The position numbers and the translations under genes are program-made. From Saccharothrix obliqua (GTDB taxonomy: Bacteria; Actinomycetota; Actinomycetes; Mycobacteriales; Pseudonocardiaceae), in contig NZ_JAHXGQ010000002.1 of the NCBI RefSeq assembly GCF_019375475.1, forward strand, positions 248,001 through 312,000: a DNA stretch of 64,000 nt, given 5' to 3'. The notes beneath the pieces are model-generated. The model was not told the DNA's origin. It searched no databases and was given only the letters and a program-made list of their open reading frames with translations. The stretch's first letter is position 1; each line of letters starts with the position of its first letter. Shown in pieces: positions 22,792 to 32,245 of this stretch.

Positions 22792-25700
22792 TCACCGCCC
22801 GTCTTCCAGGTCCCCTTCCGTCTCCAGGTACACCGCGCGCAACGCGTCCAGCGTCTCCGATTCCGGGTGCTCCCACAGCCCGCGATCCGCGGCTTCCAAC
22901 AACCGCTCCGCGATCCCGTGCAACGCCCAGGGGTTCGACTGGGACAGGAACTTCCGGTTCTCCTCGTCCAACACGTAGCTCGCCGTCAGCTGCTCGTACA
23001 TCCAGTCCGCGACCACACCCGTGGTGGCGTCGTAGCCGAACAGGTAGTCCACCGTCGCGGCAAGCTCGAAAGCGCCCTTGTACCCGTGCCGCCGCATCGC
23101 GGCGAGCCAGCGCGGGTTGACCACGCGCGCCCGGAAGATCCGGTTTGTCTCCTCGTGCAACGTCCGGGTGCGCACGGCGTCGGGCCGCGTGCTGTCCCCC
23201 ACGTACGCCGCCGGCGCTTTGCCGGTCAACGCGCGCACGGTGGCCACCATGCCGCCGTGGTACTGGAAGTAGTCGTCGGAGTCGGCGATGTCGTGCTCGC
23301 GCGTGTCGATGTTCTTCGCGGCCACGGCGATCCGCTTGTAAGCGCTTTCCATGTCCGGCCGCGCTTCGACGCCGTCCAGCTCGCGCCCGTACGCGTACCC
23401 GCCCCACACGGCGTACACCTCGGCCAGATCGGCGTCGTCACGCCAGTTCCGGCTGTCGATCAGCGGCAGCAGGCCCGCGCCGTACGCGCCCGGCTTGGAG
23501 CCGAAGATCCGCATGGTCGCGCGCCGCTGGTCGCCGTGCTCGACCAACGCCGCTTCGGCGTGCGCACGCACGTAGTTCTCCGACGCGGGCTCGTCCAGGG
23601 CGGCCACCAGGCGCACCGCGTCGTCCAGCAACGCCACCACGTGCGGGAAGGCGTCGCGGAAGAAGCCGGAGATCCGCACCGTCACGTCGATGCGCGGGCG
23701 GCCCAGTTCGGGCAGCGGCACGACCTCCAGGCCGGTCACGCGGCGCGACTGGTCGTCCCACACCGGCCGGACGCCCAGCAGCGCCAGCACTTCCGCGATG
23801 TCGTCGCCCGCGGTGCGCATGGCGGAGGTGCCCCACACCGACAGGCCGACCGAGGGCGGCCACTCACCGGTGTCGGCGCGGTACCGCTCCAGCAGCGAGT
23901 CCGCCATCGCCTGACCGGTCTCCCACGCCAGCTTGGACGGCACCGCCTTCGGGTCGACGGAGTAGAAGTTCCGCCCGGTGGGCAGCACGTTCACCAGACC
24001 ACGCAGCGGCGAACCGCTCGGCCCGGCGGGGACGTAACCGCCGTCCAGCGCGTGCAGCACGTTCGTCAGCTCGTCGGTGGTGCGCGCGAGCCGCGGCACG
24101 ACCTCCCGCGCGCCGAACTCCAGCACCCGCGCCACGTCCTCGGAGGTGGTCAGCGTCCGCGCGACCGCCGGGTCCCAGTCCGCGGCCTCCATCGCCTCGA
24201 CCAGCGCCCGCGCCTCGGCCTCTGCGGCGTCCGTGGCCTCAAGGGTGGTTTCCTTGAGCCCCAACGCCTCCCGCAGGCCCGGCAACGCGGCCACCTGACC
24301 CGCCCAGACCTGCTTGGCCTGGAGGATCGCGAGCACCAGGTCCACCCGAGCGGCACCGGTCGGCGCCTGGCCGAGCACGTGCAGGCCGTCCCGGATCTGG
24401 ACGTCCTTGATCTCGCACAGCCAGCCGTCGACGTGCAGGATCAGCTCGTCGAACTCGGCGTCGTGCGGCCGGTCCTCGATGCCCAGGTCGTGGTCGAGCT
24501 TCGCGGCCTGGATGAGGGTCCAGATCTGGGCGCGGATCGCGGGCAGCTTCGCCGGGTCCATCGCGGCGATGTTGCCGTGCTCGTCCAGCAGCTGCTCCAG
24601 GCGGGCGATGTCGCCGTAGCTGTCGGCACGCGCCATCGGCGGCACCAGGTGGTCGACCAGGGTGGCGTGGGCGCGGCGCTTGGCCTGCGTGCCCTCGCCG
24701 GGGTCGTTCACCAGGAACGGGTACACCAGCGGCAGGTCGCCCAGCGCCGCGTCCGGGCCGCAGCCCGCCGACATGCCGACGGTCTTGCCGGGCAGCCACT
24801 CCAGGTTGCCGTGCTTGCCGACGTGCACCACGGCGTCCGCGCCGAACTCGGCTTCCAGCCAGCGGTAGGCGGCCAGGTAGTGGTGGCTCGGCGGCAGGTC
24901 GGGGTCGTGGTAGATGGCGATCGGGTTCTCGCCGAAGCCGCGTGGCGGCTGCACCATCACCACCACGTTGCCGGACCGCAGCGCGGCCAGCACGATCTCA
25001 CCGTCGGGGTCCGTCGCGCGGTCCACGAACAGCGAACCCGGCGCTTCGCCCCAGTGCCGCTCCATCTCCGCCCGCGCGTCCTCGGGCAGCGTCGCGTACC
25101 ACTCGCGGTAGCGGGCGGCGGGCAGGCGGACCGGGTTGCCGCGCAACTGGTCCTCGGTGAGCCAGTCGGCGTCCTGGCCGCCCGCCGCGATCAACGCGTG
25201 GATCAACGCGTCGCCGTCGAGTTCGGCGACGCCCGGCAGCTCGTCGCCGATGTCGTAGCCGTGGTCGCGCATGGCGTTCAGCAGCCGCACGACGCTCGCG
25301 GGCGTGTCCAGGCCGACCGCGTTGCCGATCCGGGAGTGCTTGGTCGGGTACGCCGAGAGCATCACGGCGATCTTCCGCTCGGCGGGCGGGATGTGCCGCA
25401 ACCGGCCGTGCCGCACCGCGATCCCGGCCACGCGCGACGCGCGCTCGGGGTCGGCCACGTACACGGTCAGGCCGTCCTCGTCGACCTCCTTGAAGGAGAA
25501 CGGGACGGTGATGATCCGGCCGTCGAACTCGGGGATCGCGACCTGCGTCGCGGTGTCCAGCGGGGACAGGCCGTCGTCGTTCTCGTCCCACGCCGCGCGG
25601 CTGCTGGTGAGGCACAGGCCCTGGAGCACGGGGATGTCCAGCGCGGCCAGCGCGCCGACGTCCCACGCGTCGTCGTCACCGCCCGCCGACGCGTTCGCGG

Positions 25701-26355
25701 GCGTCGTGCCACCCGCCGCGAGCACCGTCACGACCAGCGCGTCCGCCTTGCCCAGCTCCGCCAGCAACTCCGGTTCGGCGGTCCGCAGCGACGCGCAGAA
25801 CACCGGCAGCGGCCGGCCGCCCTTGGCCTCGATCGCGTCGCACAGGGCGTGCACGAACGCGGTGTTCCCGGCGACGTGGTGCGCCCGGTAGTACAGGACG
25901 GCGACGGTGGGGCCGTCGTGCGCGGGCGCGGGCCGCTCCAGCACCCCCCAGGTCGGGGCCGGCGCCGGCGGGTCGAAGCCGAAACCGGTCAGCAGGACCG
26001 TGTCGGACAGGAAGGCGTGCAGCTGGGCCAGGTTCGCGGGACCGCCGTGGGCCAGGTAGGCGTGGGCTTCCGCGCACACGCCGCCGGGCACCGTGGACAG
26101 CTCCATCAGCTGGGCGTCGGGGTTCTGCTCACCACCGAGCACCACCACCGGGCGCGGTCCGGCGAGCAGGGCGTCCAGGCCCTCCTCCCACATCCGCCGC
26201 CCGCCCAGGATGCGCACCACGACCAGGTCCACGCCCTCCAGCAGGGCGGGCAGGTCGTCCACGCCGAGCCGGGCGGGGTTGCCCAGGCGGTAGCCGGCGC
26301 CGCAGGCGCGGGCGGACAGCAGGTCCGTGTCGGAGGTCGACAGCAGCAGGATCAC
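22792..26355 (-). CDS. cobN: cobaltochelatase subunit CobN
   Basis: The 1187-aa product is the large subunit of the aerobic cobaltochelatase, which inserts Co2+ into hydrogenobyrinate a,c-diamide with ATP (with CobS/CobT or ChlI/D-type AAA partners, not in this window). Conserved CobN/BchH segments include VVVRILGGRRMWEEGLDAL, VLLYYRAHHVAGNTAFV-like, VHVGKHGNLEWLPGK, and the C-terminal NPRWLAAMRRHGYKGAFELAATVDYLFGYDATTGVVADWMYE. Length is normal for actinobacteria. GTG 26355 is the start; a cobalamin riboswitch precedes it, so expression should fall when B12 is plentiful. Confidence 0.95.
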   Translation of the reverse strand: MILLLSTSDTDLLSARACGAGYRLGNPARLGVDDLPALLEGVDLVVVRILGGRRMWEEGLDALLAGPRPVVVLGGEQNPDAQLMELSTVPGGVCAEAHAYLAHGGPANLAQLHAFLSDTVLLTGFGFDPPAPAPTWGVLERPAPAHDGPTVAVLYYRAHHVAGNTAFVHALCDAIEAKGGRPLPVFCASLRTAEPELLAELGKADALVVTVLAAGGTTPANASAGGDDDAWDVGALAALDIPVLQGLCLTSSRAAWDENDDGLSPLDTATQVAIPEFDGRIITVPFSFKEVDEDGLTVYVADPERASRVAGIAVRHGRLRHIPPAERKIAVMLSAYPTKHSRIGNAVGLDTPASVVRLLNAMRDHGYDIGDELPGVAELDGDALIHALIAAGGQDADWLTEDQLRGNPVRLPAARYREWYATLPEDARAEMERHWGEAPGSLFVDRATDPDGEIVLAALRSGNVVVMVQPPRGFGENPIAIYHDPDLPPSHHYLAAYRWLEAEFGADAVVHVGKHGNLEWLPGKTVGMSAGCGPDAALGDLPLVYPFLVNDPGEGTQAKRRAHATLVDHLVPPMARADSYGDIARLEQLLDEHGNIAAMDPAKLPAIRAQIWTLIQAAKLDHDLGIEDRPHDAEFDELILHVDGWLCEIKDVQIRDGLHVLGQAPTGAARVDLVLAILQAKQVWAGQVAALPGLREALGLKETTLEATDAAEAEARALVEAMEAADWDPAVARTLTTSEDVARVLEFGAREVVPRLARTTDELTNVLHALDGGYVPAGPSGSPLRGLVNVLPTGRNFYSVDPKAVPSKLAWETGQAMADSLLERYRADTGEWPPSVGLSVWGTSAMRTAGDDIAEVLALLGVRPVWDDQSRRVTGLEVVPLPELGRPRIDVTVRISGFFRDAFPHVVALLDDAVRLVAALDEPASENYVRAHAEAALVEHGDQRRATMRIFGSKPGAYGAGLLPLIDSRNWRDDADLAEVYAVWGGYAYGRELDGVEARPDMESAYKRIAVAAKNIDTREHDIADSDDYFQYHGGMVATVRALTGKAPAAYVGDSTRPDAVRTRTLHEETNRIFRARVVNPRWLAAMRRHGYKGAFELAATVDYLFGYDATTGVVADWMYEQLTASYVLDEENRKFLSQSNPWALHGIAERLLEAADRGLWEHPESETLDALRAVYLETEGDLEDGR

Positions 26356-26394
26356 GTGCGGGCTCCATCCCTCGGGGGTCCTCGCCCCAGGTCG

Positions 26395-26511
26395 TAGGGG
26401 ACGGCGGGCGGAGTTCCTGACTCCCGGGCTCGCACCCGGTCACAGTGGCGGGACCGCGCCGGACTCGCACCGGCTTCCTCCTGTTGCTTCGCCGTTCGGA
26501 TCTCACCCTAA
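26395..26511 (-). promoter_or_regulatory. cobalamin riboswitch upstream of cobN
   Basis: The minus-strand leader contains the diagnostic cobalamin aptamer segments: AGGAAGCCGGTGCGAGTCC, GCGGTCCCGCCACTGTGACC and a B12-box-like GAGTCAGGAACTCCGCCCGCC (split for length: GAGTCAGGAACTCC then GCCCGCC). A -10-like TAGGGT (26505-26510, minus strand) would start the RNA near 26498. The stretch from 26394 to the GTG at 26355, rich in GGGG/CCCC, is the likely expression platform, which could sequester the ribosome site or terminate. Repression by adenosyl- or hydroxocobalamin is the family rule. Confidence 0.88.
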
Positions 26512-26532
26512 CCGCCACGTAGCATCCAGCCC

Positions 26533-27540
26533 ATGCCCCTGGACCGTGAGCGCCCCGACGCCTGCCCCGGCGCGGTCGACGTGCACCACGCCGCGGACGG
26601 CGGGCTGGCCCGCGTCCGGGTGCCCGGCGGGACCCTGTCCGCGGACCGGTTCGACGTCGTCCGCCGGGCCGCGCTGGACCTCGGCGACGGCTGGATCGAG
26701 CTGACCTCCCGGGCGAACCTCCAGATCAGGGGCCTCGCACCGGGTGCGGAGCACGAGCTGGGCGCACGCCTGCGGGAAGCCGGCCTGCTGCCGTCGCGGA
26801 CGCACGAGCGGATGCGCAACATCATCGCCGCTCCGCTGGACGACAACCAGGACCTGGTGGACCGGGTGGACCGCGCGTTGCGCGACGTGCCGGAGCTGGC
26901 CGGGCTGCCCGGCCGGTTCCTGGTCACGGTCGGCGCGGCGGTGAGCGGGCTGGGCGGTGACATCGGCCTGGTGGACGACGCGTTGTTCCTGGCGGGCCGG
27001 GATTCCGGGCTGCGGGTGGACGACCCGGTCGCCGCCGTGGTGTCCGCGGCGCGCCTGTTCCAGGAGCTGCGCGGCACGGCGTGGCGGCTGTCCGAAGTGG
27101 ACTCCGGTGTGCGGAGGATCACGGCCGCGCTGGGCGTGCCGGTGGCCGGGCGGCGGGAGCCCGCTGTGACGCCGGTCGCACCGGGACCGGTGGGCGACCG
27201 CGTGGTGGCGGGTGTGCCGCTGGGCCGGTTGGACGCCCGGCTGCTGGCCGGCACGCCGGTCCGGGTCACGCCCTGGCGCAGCCTCGTGCTGCCCGCGGGC
27301 GCGGACACGACCGGCCTGTTCACCGACCCGGATTCGCCGTGGCACGGGGTGAGCGCGTGCACCGGGCGGCCGGGGTGCGCGAAATCGCTGACCGACGTCC
27401 GTGCCGACGCGGCCCGCTGGATCGGGACGCCGCACACCGGCCGGGTGCACTGGTCGGGCTGCGCGCGGCGGTGCGGGCGGCCGGCGGGTGACGTGGTGGA
27501 GTTCGTCGCGACCGGCGACGGGTACGAGGAGATCAGGTGA
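26533..27540 (+). CDS. cobG: precorrin-3B synthase CobG
   Basis: The 335-aa protein belongs to the sulfite/nitrite reductase-like CobG family, which hydroxylates precorrin-3A with O2 and forms the gamma-lactone. It has the ferredoxin-like N-terminal half-domain ([13 protein letters not shown]) and four Cys in the [4Fe-4S] pattern C276-x5-C282 ... C310-x3-C314 ([21 protein letters not shown]). It is shorter than proteobacterial CobG. ATG 26533 may be leaderless (TAGCAT ends 7 nt before). It is divergent from cobN, so only cobN carries the riboswitch. Stop overlaps cobH start. Confidence 0.9.
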   Translation: MPLDRERPDACPGAVDVHHAADGGLARVRVPGGTLSADRFDVVRRAALDLGDGWIELTSRANLQIRGLAPGAEHELGARLREAGLLPSRTHERMRNIIAAPLDDNQDLVDRVDRALRDVPELAGLPGRFLVTVGAAVSGLGGDIGLVDDALFLAGRDSGLRVDDPVAAVVSAARLFQELRGTAWRLSEVDSGVRRITAALGVPVAGRREPAVTPVAPGPVGDRVVAGVPLGRLDARLLAGTPVRVTPWRSLVLPAGADTTGLFTDPDSPWHGVSACTGRPGCAKSLTDVRADAARWIGTPHTGRVHWSGCARRCGRPAGDVVEFVATGDGYEEIR

Positions 27541-28157
27541 CCAGCTACATCAGGGACGGCGCGGAGATCTACCGCCGGTCGTTCGCCACCATCCGCGCCG
27601 AGGCCGACCTGTCGGGCCTGCCCGCCGACGTCGCGCGGGTCGCGGTCCGGATGATCCACGCGTGCGGCATGGTCGACCTGGTCGACGACCTCGCGTACTC
27701 GCCGGGCGTGGTGCGCGCGGCGCGGGAGGCGCTGCTCGCCGGCGCGCCCGTGTTGTGCGACGCGCAGATGGTGGCCTCGGGCGTGACCCGGCGCAGGCTG
27801 CCCGCGGACAACGAGGTGCTGTGCCTGCTCGGCGACCCGCGCGTGCCGGACGTCGCCGAGCGGATCGGCAACACCCGCAGCGCCGCCGCGCTGGAGCTGT
27901 GGGGTGACCGGCTGGGTGGCGCGGTGGTCGCCATCGGCAACGCGCCGACCGCGTTGTTCCACCTGCTCGACCTGGTGGCGGCGGGCGCGCCGCGCCCGGC
28001 GGCCGTGCTGGGCGTGCCGGTCGGGTTCATCGGCGCGGCGGAGTCCAAGCAGGCGCTCGCGGAGAGCGACCTGGAGTTCCTGGTGGTGCGCGGTCGGCGG
28101 GGTGGCAGCGCCATGACCGCGGCGGCCGTCAACGCGATCGCGAGCGAGGAAGAATGA
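27537..28157 (+). CDS. cobH: precorrin-8X methylmutase CobH
   Basis: This 206-aa protein moves the C-11 methyl to C-12, turning precorrin-8X into hydrogenobyrinic acid. Family motifs: [38 protein letters not shown] with the catalytic His, [20 protein letters not shown], and [15 protein letters not shown]. Length is normal. GTG 27537 overlaps the cobG stop, and its own stop overlaps cobIJ, so cobG-cobH-cobIJ is one tightly coupled operon. Confidence 0.95.
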   Translation: MTSYIRDGAEIYRRSFATIRAEADLSGLPADVARVAVRMIHACGMVDLVDDLAYSPGVVRAAREALLAGAPVLCDAQMVASGVTRRRLPADNEVLCLLGDPRVPDVAERIGNTRSAAALELWGDRLGGAVVAIGNAPTALFHLLDLVAAGAPRPAAVLGVPVGFIGAAESKQALAESDLEFLVVRGRRGGSAMTAAAVNAIASEEE

Positions 28158-29617
28158 CCGGCAGGCTGTACGGCGTCGGCGTCGGTCCGGGCGACCCGGA
28201 GCTGGTGACCGTCAAGGCGGCGCGGCTGATCGGCGAGGCCGACGTGGTGGTGTTCCACAGCGCGCGGCACGGCCGCAGCGTGGCCCGGCGGATCGCCGAG
28301 CCGTACCTGCGCGGCGACCAGGTCGAGGAGCAGCTGGTCTACCCGGTCACCACCGAGGACTCGGCCGACTACCAGGGCGAGATCGACGCGTTCTACGCGG
28401 AGTGCGCCGCGCGGCTGGCCGCGCACCTGGACGCCGGGCGCACCGTCGTGGTGCTCGCCGCGGGCGACCCGTTCTTCTACGGCTCGTACATGCACCTGCA
28501 CAAGCGGTTGGCGGACCGGTACCCGGCGGAGGTGGTGCCGGGCGTGACGTCGGTCAGCGCGGGCGCGGCCGTCCTCGGCACGCCGCTGGTGGAGCGGGAC
28601 GAGGTGCTGACCGTGCTGCCGGGCACGCTGCCCGCCGCGACGCTCGCCGACCACCTGGCGGCCGGCGACCCGGTGGCGGTGATGAAGCTGGGGCGCACGT
28701 TCCCGGAGGTGCGCGCGGCGTTGGAGCGCGCGGGCAGGCTGGACGAGGCGTGGTACGTGGAGCGGGCCACGACCGGCAAGCAGCGCACCGCGCCGCTGGC
28801 CGAGGTGGACGCCGCCGAGGTGCCGTACTTCTCGCTCGCCCTGCTGCCGAGCAAGGCGGGTGTGCGGCCCGCGCGCGCGGGGGGTGGTGAGGTCGTCGTG
28901 GTCGGGCTCGGCCCGGCCGGGCCGGAGTGGCTCACGCCGGAGGCGCGGCAGGCGCTGGCGGAGGCGGAGGACCTGGTCGGCTACGTCACCTACCTGGACC
29001 GGGTGGCCGTGAACCCGCGGCAGCGCAAGCACGCCTCGGACAACAAGGTCGAGTCCGAGCGGGCGGCGTTCGCGCTGGACCTCGCCAAGCGCGGCCGGAA
29101 GGTCGCCGTGGTGTCCTCCGGCGACCCGGGTGTGTTCGCGATGGCCAGCGCCGTGCTGGAGGTCGCGGCCGAGGAGCAGTTCCGGGACGTCCCGGTGCGC
29201 GTGCTACCCGGCCTGACCGCCGCGCACGCCGTGGCGAGCCGGGTCGGCGCGCCGCTGGGTCACGACTACTGCGTGGTGTCGTTGTCGGACCGGCTCAAGC
29301 CGTGGGACGTCATCGCCGAGCGGCTGGAGGCGGCGGCGCGGGCGGACCTCGTGCTGGCGCTCTACAACCCCGCCTCGCGCAGCCGCACGTGGCAGGTGGA
29401 GGCGGCACGCGACCTGCTGCTGCGCCACCGCTCGCCGGACACGCCGGTGGTGGTCGGTCGCGACGTCGGCGGTCCGGCGGAGGACGTGCGCGTGGTGCGG
29501 CTGGCCGACCTCGACCCGGCCACCGTGGACATGCGGTGCCTGCTGCTGATCGGGTCGTCGCAGACCCGGCGCACCGACCGGGGCGTCGTGTTCACCCCGC
29601 GCCGGTACCCCTCCTGA
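28154..29617 (+). CDS. cobIJ: fused precorrin-2 C20- and precorrin-3B C17-methyltransferase CobIJ
   Basis: The 487-aa protein joins CobI (residues 1-about 240; start [35 protein letters not shown]) and CobJ (about 245-487; [48 protein letters not shown]). The fusion is usual in actinobacteria, as in mycobacteria. It methylates C-20 of precorrin-2 and then C-17 with ring contraction after CobG. ATG 28154 overlaps the cobH stop. Two hairpins downstream close the operon. Confidence 0.95.
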   Translation: MTGRLYGVGVGPGDPELVTVKAARLIGEADVVVFHSARHGRSVARRIAEPYLRGDQVEEQLVYPVTTEDSADYQGEIDAFYAECAARLAAHLDAGRTVVVLAAGDPFFYGSYMHLHKRLADRYPAEVVPGVTSVSAGAAVLGTPLVERDEVLTVLPGTLPAATLADHLAAGDPVAVMKLGRTFPEVRAALERAGRLDEAWYVERATTGKQRTAPLAEVDAAEVPYFSLALLPSKAGVRPARAGGGEVVVVGLGPAGPEWLTPEARQALAEAEDLVGYVTYLDRVAVNPRQRKHASDNKVESERAAFALDLAKRGRKVAVVSSGDPGVFAMASAVLEVAAEEQFRDVPVRVLPGLTAAHAVASRVGAPLGHDYCVVSLSDRLKPWDVIAERLEAAARADLVLALYNPASRSRTWQVEAARDLLLRHRSPDTPVVVGRDVGGPAEDVRVVRLADLDPATVDMRCLLLIGSSQTRRTDRGVVFTPRRYPS

Positions 29618-29630
29618 TCCCGGGGTGAGC

Positions 29631-29663
29631 GGTTCGGCGCCGGGCCGCACCCGGCGCTGAACC
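29631..29663 (+). terminator. hairpin terminator after cobIJ
   Basis: A 14-bp stem with one G-T type mismatch (GGTTCGGCGCCGGG with CCCGGCGCTGAACC) and a 5-nt loop lies 14 nt after the cobIJ stop. A second hairpin, CCGGAGTC/GACTCCGG with a 13-nt loop, follows at 29684-29712 and would serve the convergent cobK gene. Confidence 0.75.
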
Positions 29664-29724
29664 GGCTGCCCGCACCGCGAGAGCCGGAGTCACGCCGACG
29701 CCGCGACTCCGGGTCGCCCGCGCG

Positions 29725-30426
29725 TCAACACCGGCTCCCCAGCCACGCCAACGCCTCCTCCACCGTCGCGACGGTCGGGGCGTCCGGCGCGGGTGGGCGG
29801 CGGACCAGCACCACGGGCAGCCCGAGCAGCCGGGCGGCGGTGAGCTTCGCCGCCGTCATGTCACCACCGCTGTCCTTGGTCACCAGCACCTCCACCCGGT
29901 GCTCGCGCAGCAACGCCAACTCGCCCGCCACCGTGTACGGGCCGCGGTCCAGCACGACGGTCAGCGGGGTCGGGCCGGGCGGGTCGACGGTCCGGGCCAC
30001 GCCCGCGGCGAACGCGGCCAGGCCCTGCCGCCCGGTCGTCACGAACGCGCGGCGCGTGCCGACGTGGGCGGCGGCTTCCGCGATCGAGCCGACCCACGTC
30101 CACCGGTCGCCGGGGCGCTCGACCCAGCCGGGGCGGCGCAGCACCAGCAGCGGCACGCCGACCTCGGCGGTCGCGGCCACCGCGTTGGCCGTGATGCGGT
30201 CCGCGAACGGGTGCGTGGCGTCGACGACCGCGGCCACCCGCTCGGCACGCAGCCAGGCCGCCAGCCCCGCCGCACCGCCGAAACCACCCACCCGCACCTC
30301 GCCCTCGGGCAGGCGTGGCGCGCTGACGCGACCGGCCAGCGACGACACCACCCGGTACCGCTCCACCGCCCGGCGGGCCAGCTCGCGCGCCTCGCCCGTG
30401 CCACCCAGCACCAACACCGTTTTCAC
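29725..30426 (-). CDS. cobK: precorrin-6A reductase CobK
   Basis: The 233-aa NADPH-dependent enzyme reduces precorrin-6A to dihydro-precorrin-6B. Motifs: VLVLGGTGEARELARRAVE at the N-terminus, VVDATHPFADRITANAVAA (the CobK/CbiJ signature), RAFVTTGRQGL, and VTKDSGGDMTAAKLTAARLL. GTG 30426 is the start. The gene faces cbiD with only 20 bp between the two starts, so their promoters must overlap. Confidence 0.93.
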   Translation of the reverse strand: MKTVLVLGGTGEARELARRAVERYRVVSSLAGRVSAPRLPEGEVRVGGFGGAAGLAAWLRAERVAAVVDATHPFADRITANAVAATAEVGVPLLVLRRPGWVERPGDRWTWVGSIAEAAAHVGTRRAFVTTGRQGLAAFAAGVARTVDPPGPTPLTVVLDRGPYTVAGELALLREHRVEVLVTKDSGGDMTAAKLTAARLLGLPVVLVRRPPAPDAPTVATVEEALAWLGSRC

Positions 30427-30446
30427 CGTTGTTGCATCCTGACGTC

Positions 30447-31499
30447 GTGAACCTGCGCTACGGGTGGACTACCGGTGCGTGCGCGACCGCCGCGACCACT
30501 GCGGCTTACACCGCACTGCTCACCGGCGAGTTCCCGGACCCGGTGGAGATACTGCTGCCCAAGGGCCAGACGCCGAGCTTCGCGTTGGCCGCCGAGGAGG
30601 TCGCCGCCGACCACGCGAGCGCGGCCGTGGTGAAGGACGCGGGCGACGACCCGGACGTCACGCACGGCGCGCTGGTCCGCGCCACCGTCCGGTTCGGCGC
30701 ACCCGGCACGGGCGTGGTGTTCCGCGCCGGTCCCGGCGTCGGCACCGTCACCAAGCCCGGCCTGCCGCTGCCGGTCGGCGAACCCGCCATCAACCCCGTG
30801 CCGCGTCAGCTGATCCGCGACCACGTGGCGCGGGTCGCCCGCGAGCACGGCGGCACGGGTGACGTGGTCGTGGAGGTCTCCGTCGACCACGGCGAGGAGC
30901 TGGCCCGCCGGACGTGGAACCCTCGCCTGGGCATCCTGGGCGGGCTGTCCATCCTCGGCACGACAGGCGTCGTCGTGCCGTACTCGTGCTCGGCGTGGAT
31001 CGACAGCATCCGGCGCGGTATCGACGTGGCACGCGCGGAGGGCCTGCGGCACGTCGCCGGGTGCACCGGCAGCACGTCCGAGAAGGTCGCCGCCACCCTG
31101 CACGGGCTGCCGGAGAGCGCGTTGCTGGACATGGGCGACTTCGCGGGCGCGGTGCTCAAGTACCTCAAGCGGCACCCGGTGGACCGGCTGACCATCGCGG
31201 GCGGCGTCGGCAAGCTGTCCAAGCTCGCGGACGGCCACCTCGACCTGCACTCGGGCCGGTCCCAGGTCAACCTCGGGTTCCTCGCGTCGCTGGTCGACGA
31301 CCCGGAGCTGGCCGAGGCGATCCGGCACGCCAACACGGCGCTGGGCGCGTTGCAGTTGTCCCAGGCCGCGGGCGTGCCGCTCGGCGACCTGGTCGCGGCG
31401 GGTGCGAAGGCGACGGCCGACGACGTGCTGAAGGGCGCGCCGGTCGAGGTGGACGTGATCGTCATCGACCGGGCGGGCGTGGTCGTCGGCCGCGCCTGA
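30447..31499 (+). CDS. cbiD: CbiD, C-1 methyltransferase of corrin synthesis
   Basis: The 350-aa protein shows the CbiD signature LRYGWTTGACATAATTAAYTAL at the start, then NPRLGILGGLSILGTTGVV and GCTGSTSEKVA. CbiD methylates C-1 and removes acetaldehyde in the cobalt-early (anaerobic) route, where CobF does this in the oxygen-dependent route. Here it sits with cobG and cobN. A TTG at 30429 extends the frame by six codons, but GTG 30447 gives the standard N-terminus (VNLRYGWTTG). Convergent with cobM, only 2 nt between stops. Confidence 0.93.
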   Translation: MNLRYGWTTGACATAATTAAYTALLTGEFPDPVEILLPKGQTPSFALAAEEVAADHASAAVVKDAGDDPDVTHGALVRATVRFGAPGTGVVFRAGPGVGTVTKPGLPLPVGEPAINPVPRQLIRDHVARVAREHGGTGDVVVEVSVDHGEELARRTWNPRLGILGGLSILGTTGVVVPYSCSAWIDSIRRGIDVARAEGLRHVAGCTGSTSEKVAATLHGLPESALLDMGDFAGAVLKYLKRHPVDRLTIAGGVGKLSKLADGHLDLHSGRSQVNLGFLASLVDDPELAEAIRHANTALGALQLSQAAGVPLGDLVAAGAKATADDVLKGAPVEVDVIVIDRAGVVVGRA

Positions 31500-31501
31500 C
31501 G

Positions 31502-32245
31502 TCACGACCGCTGCCGGGTGGTCGAGTACAGGTGGCTGTCGAGGAAGCCCTCGGCGGCCAGCACGTCACCCACCACGACCACCGCGGTCCGCCGCACGCC
31601 CGCCGCCGCGACCTGGTCCGCGATGGTGGCCAGGGTGCCGCGCAACACCAGTTCGTCGGGACGGCTCGCGTACGCGACCACGGCCGCCGGGCACTCCGGG
31701 CCGTAGTTCGGCACCAGCTCGGCGACCACCTCGGCGATCCGCTGCACGGCCAGGTGCAGCACGACGGTGGCCCGCGACCGCCCCAGGGTCGCCAGGTCCT
31801 CGCCCGGCGGCATCGGGGTGGCGCGGGCGGACGTGCGGGTCAGGATCACGGTCTGGCCGACGCCGGGCACGGTCAGCTCGCGCCGCAACGTCGCCGCCGC
31901 GGCGGCGAACGCGGGCACGCCGGGTGTCACGTCGTACGGGATGCCCAGGGCGTCCAGGCGGCGCATCTGCTCGGCCATCGCGCTGTAGACGGACGGGTCG
32001 CCGGAGTGCAGCCGCGCCACGTCGTGCCCGGCCTCGTGCGCCGCCCGGTACTCGGCGGTGATCCGGTCCAGGTCGAGGTTGGCCGTGTCGACCAGCCGCG
32101 CGCCCGGCGGGCAGTGCGCCAGCACGGCGGTCGGCACCAGCGCGCCCGCGTACAGGCACACCGGTGACGACTCCAGCAGGCGGACGGCCCGCAGCGTCAG
32201 CAGGTCGGCCGCGCCGGGCCCGGCGCCGATGAAGTGGACGGTCAC
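31502..32245 (-). CDS. cobM: precorrin-4 C11-methyltransferase CobM
   Basis: The 247-aa SAM methyltransferase adds the C-11 methyl to precorrin-4. Family features: [22 protein letters not shown] at the N-terminus, [22 protein letters not shown] and [24 protein letters not shown] 32245 overlaps the stop of cobL (32242), so the two are co-translated. The start was set by the [12 protein letters not shown]-terminus. Confidence 0.94.
   Translation of the reverse strand: MTVHFIGAGPGAADLLTLRAVRLLESSPVCLYAGALVPTAVLAHCPPGARLVDTANLDLDRITAEYRAAHEAGHDVARLHSGDPSVYSAMAEQMRRLDALGIPYDVTPGVPAFAAAAATLRRELTVPGVGQTVILTRTSARATPMPPGEDLATLGRSRATVVLHLAVQRIAEVVAELVPNYGPECPAAVVAYASRPDELVLRGTLATIADQVAAAGVRRTAVVVVGDVLAAEGFLDSHLYSTTRQRS

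Noticed and set aside
22639..26397. 1252-codon open frame antisense to cobN
   Set aside because: Same GC-skew artefact; cobN is unmistakable on the opposite strand.
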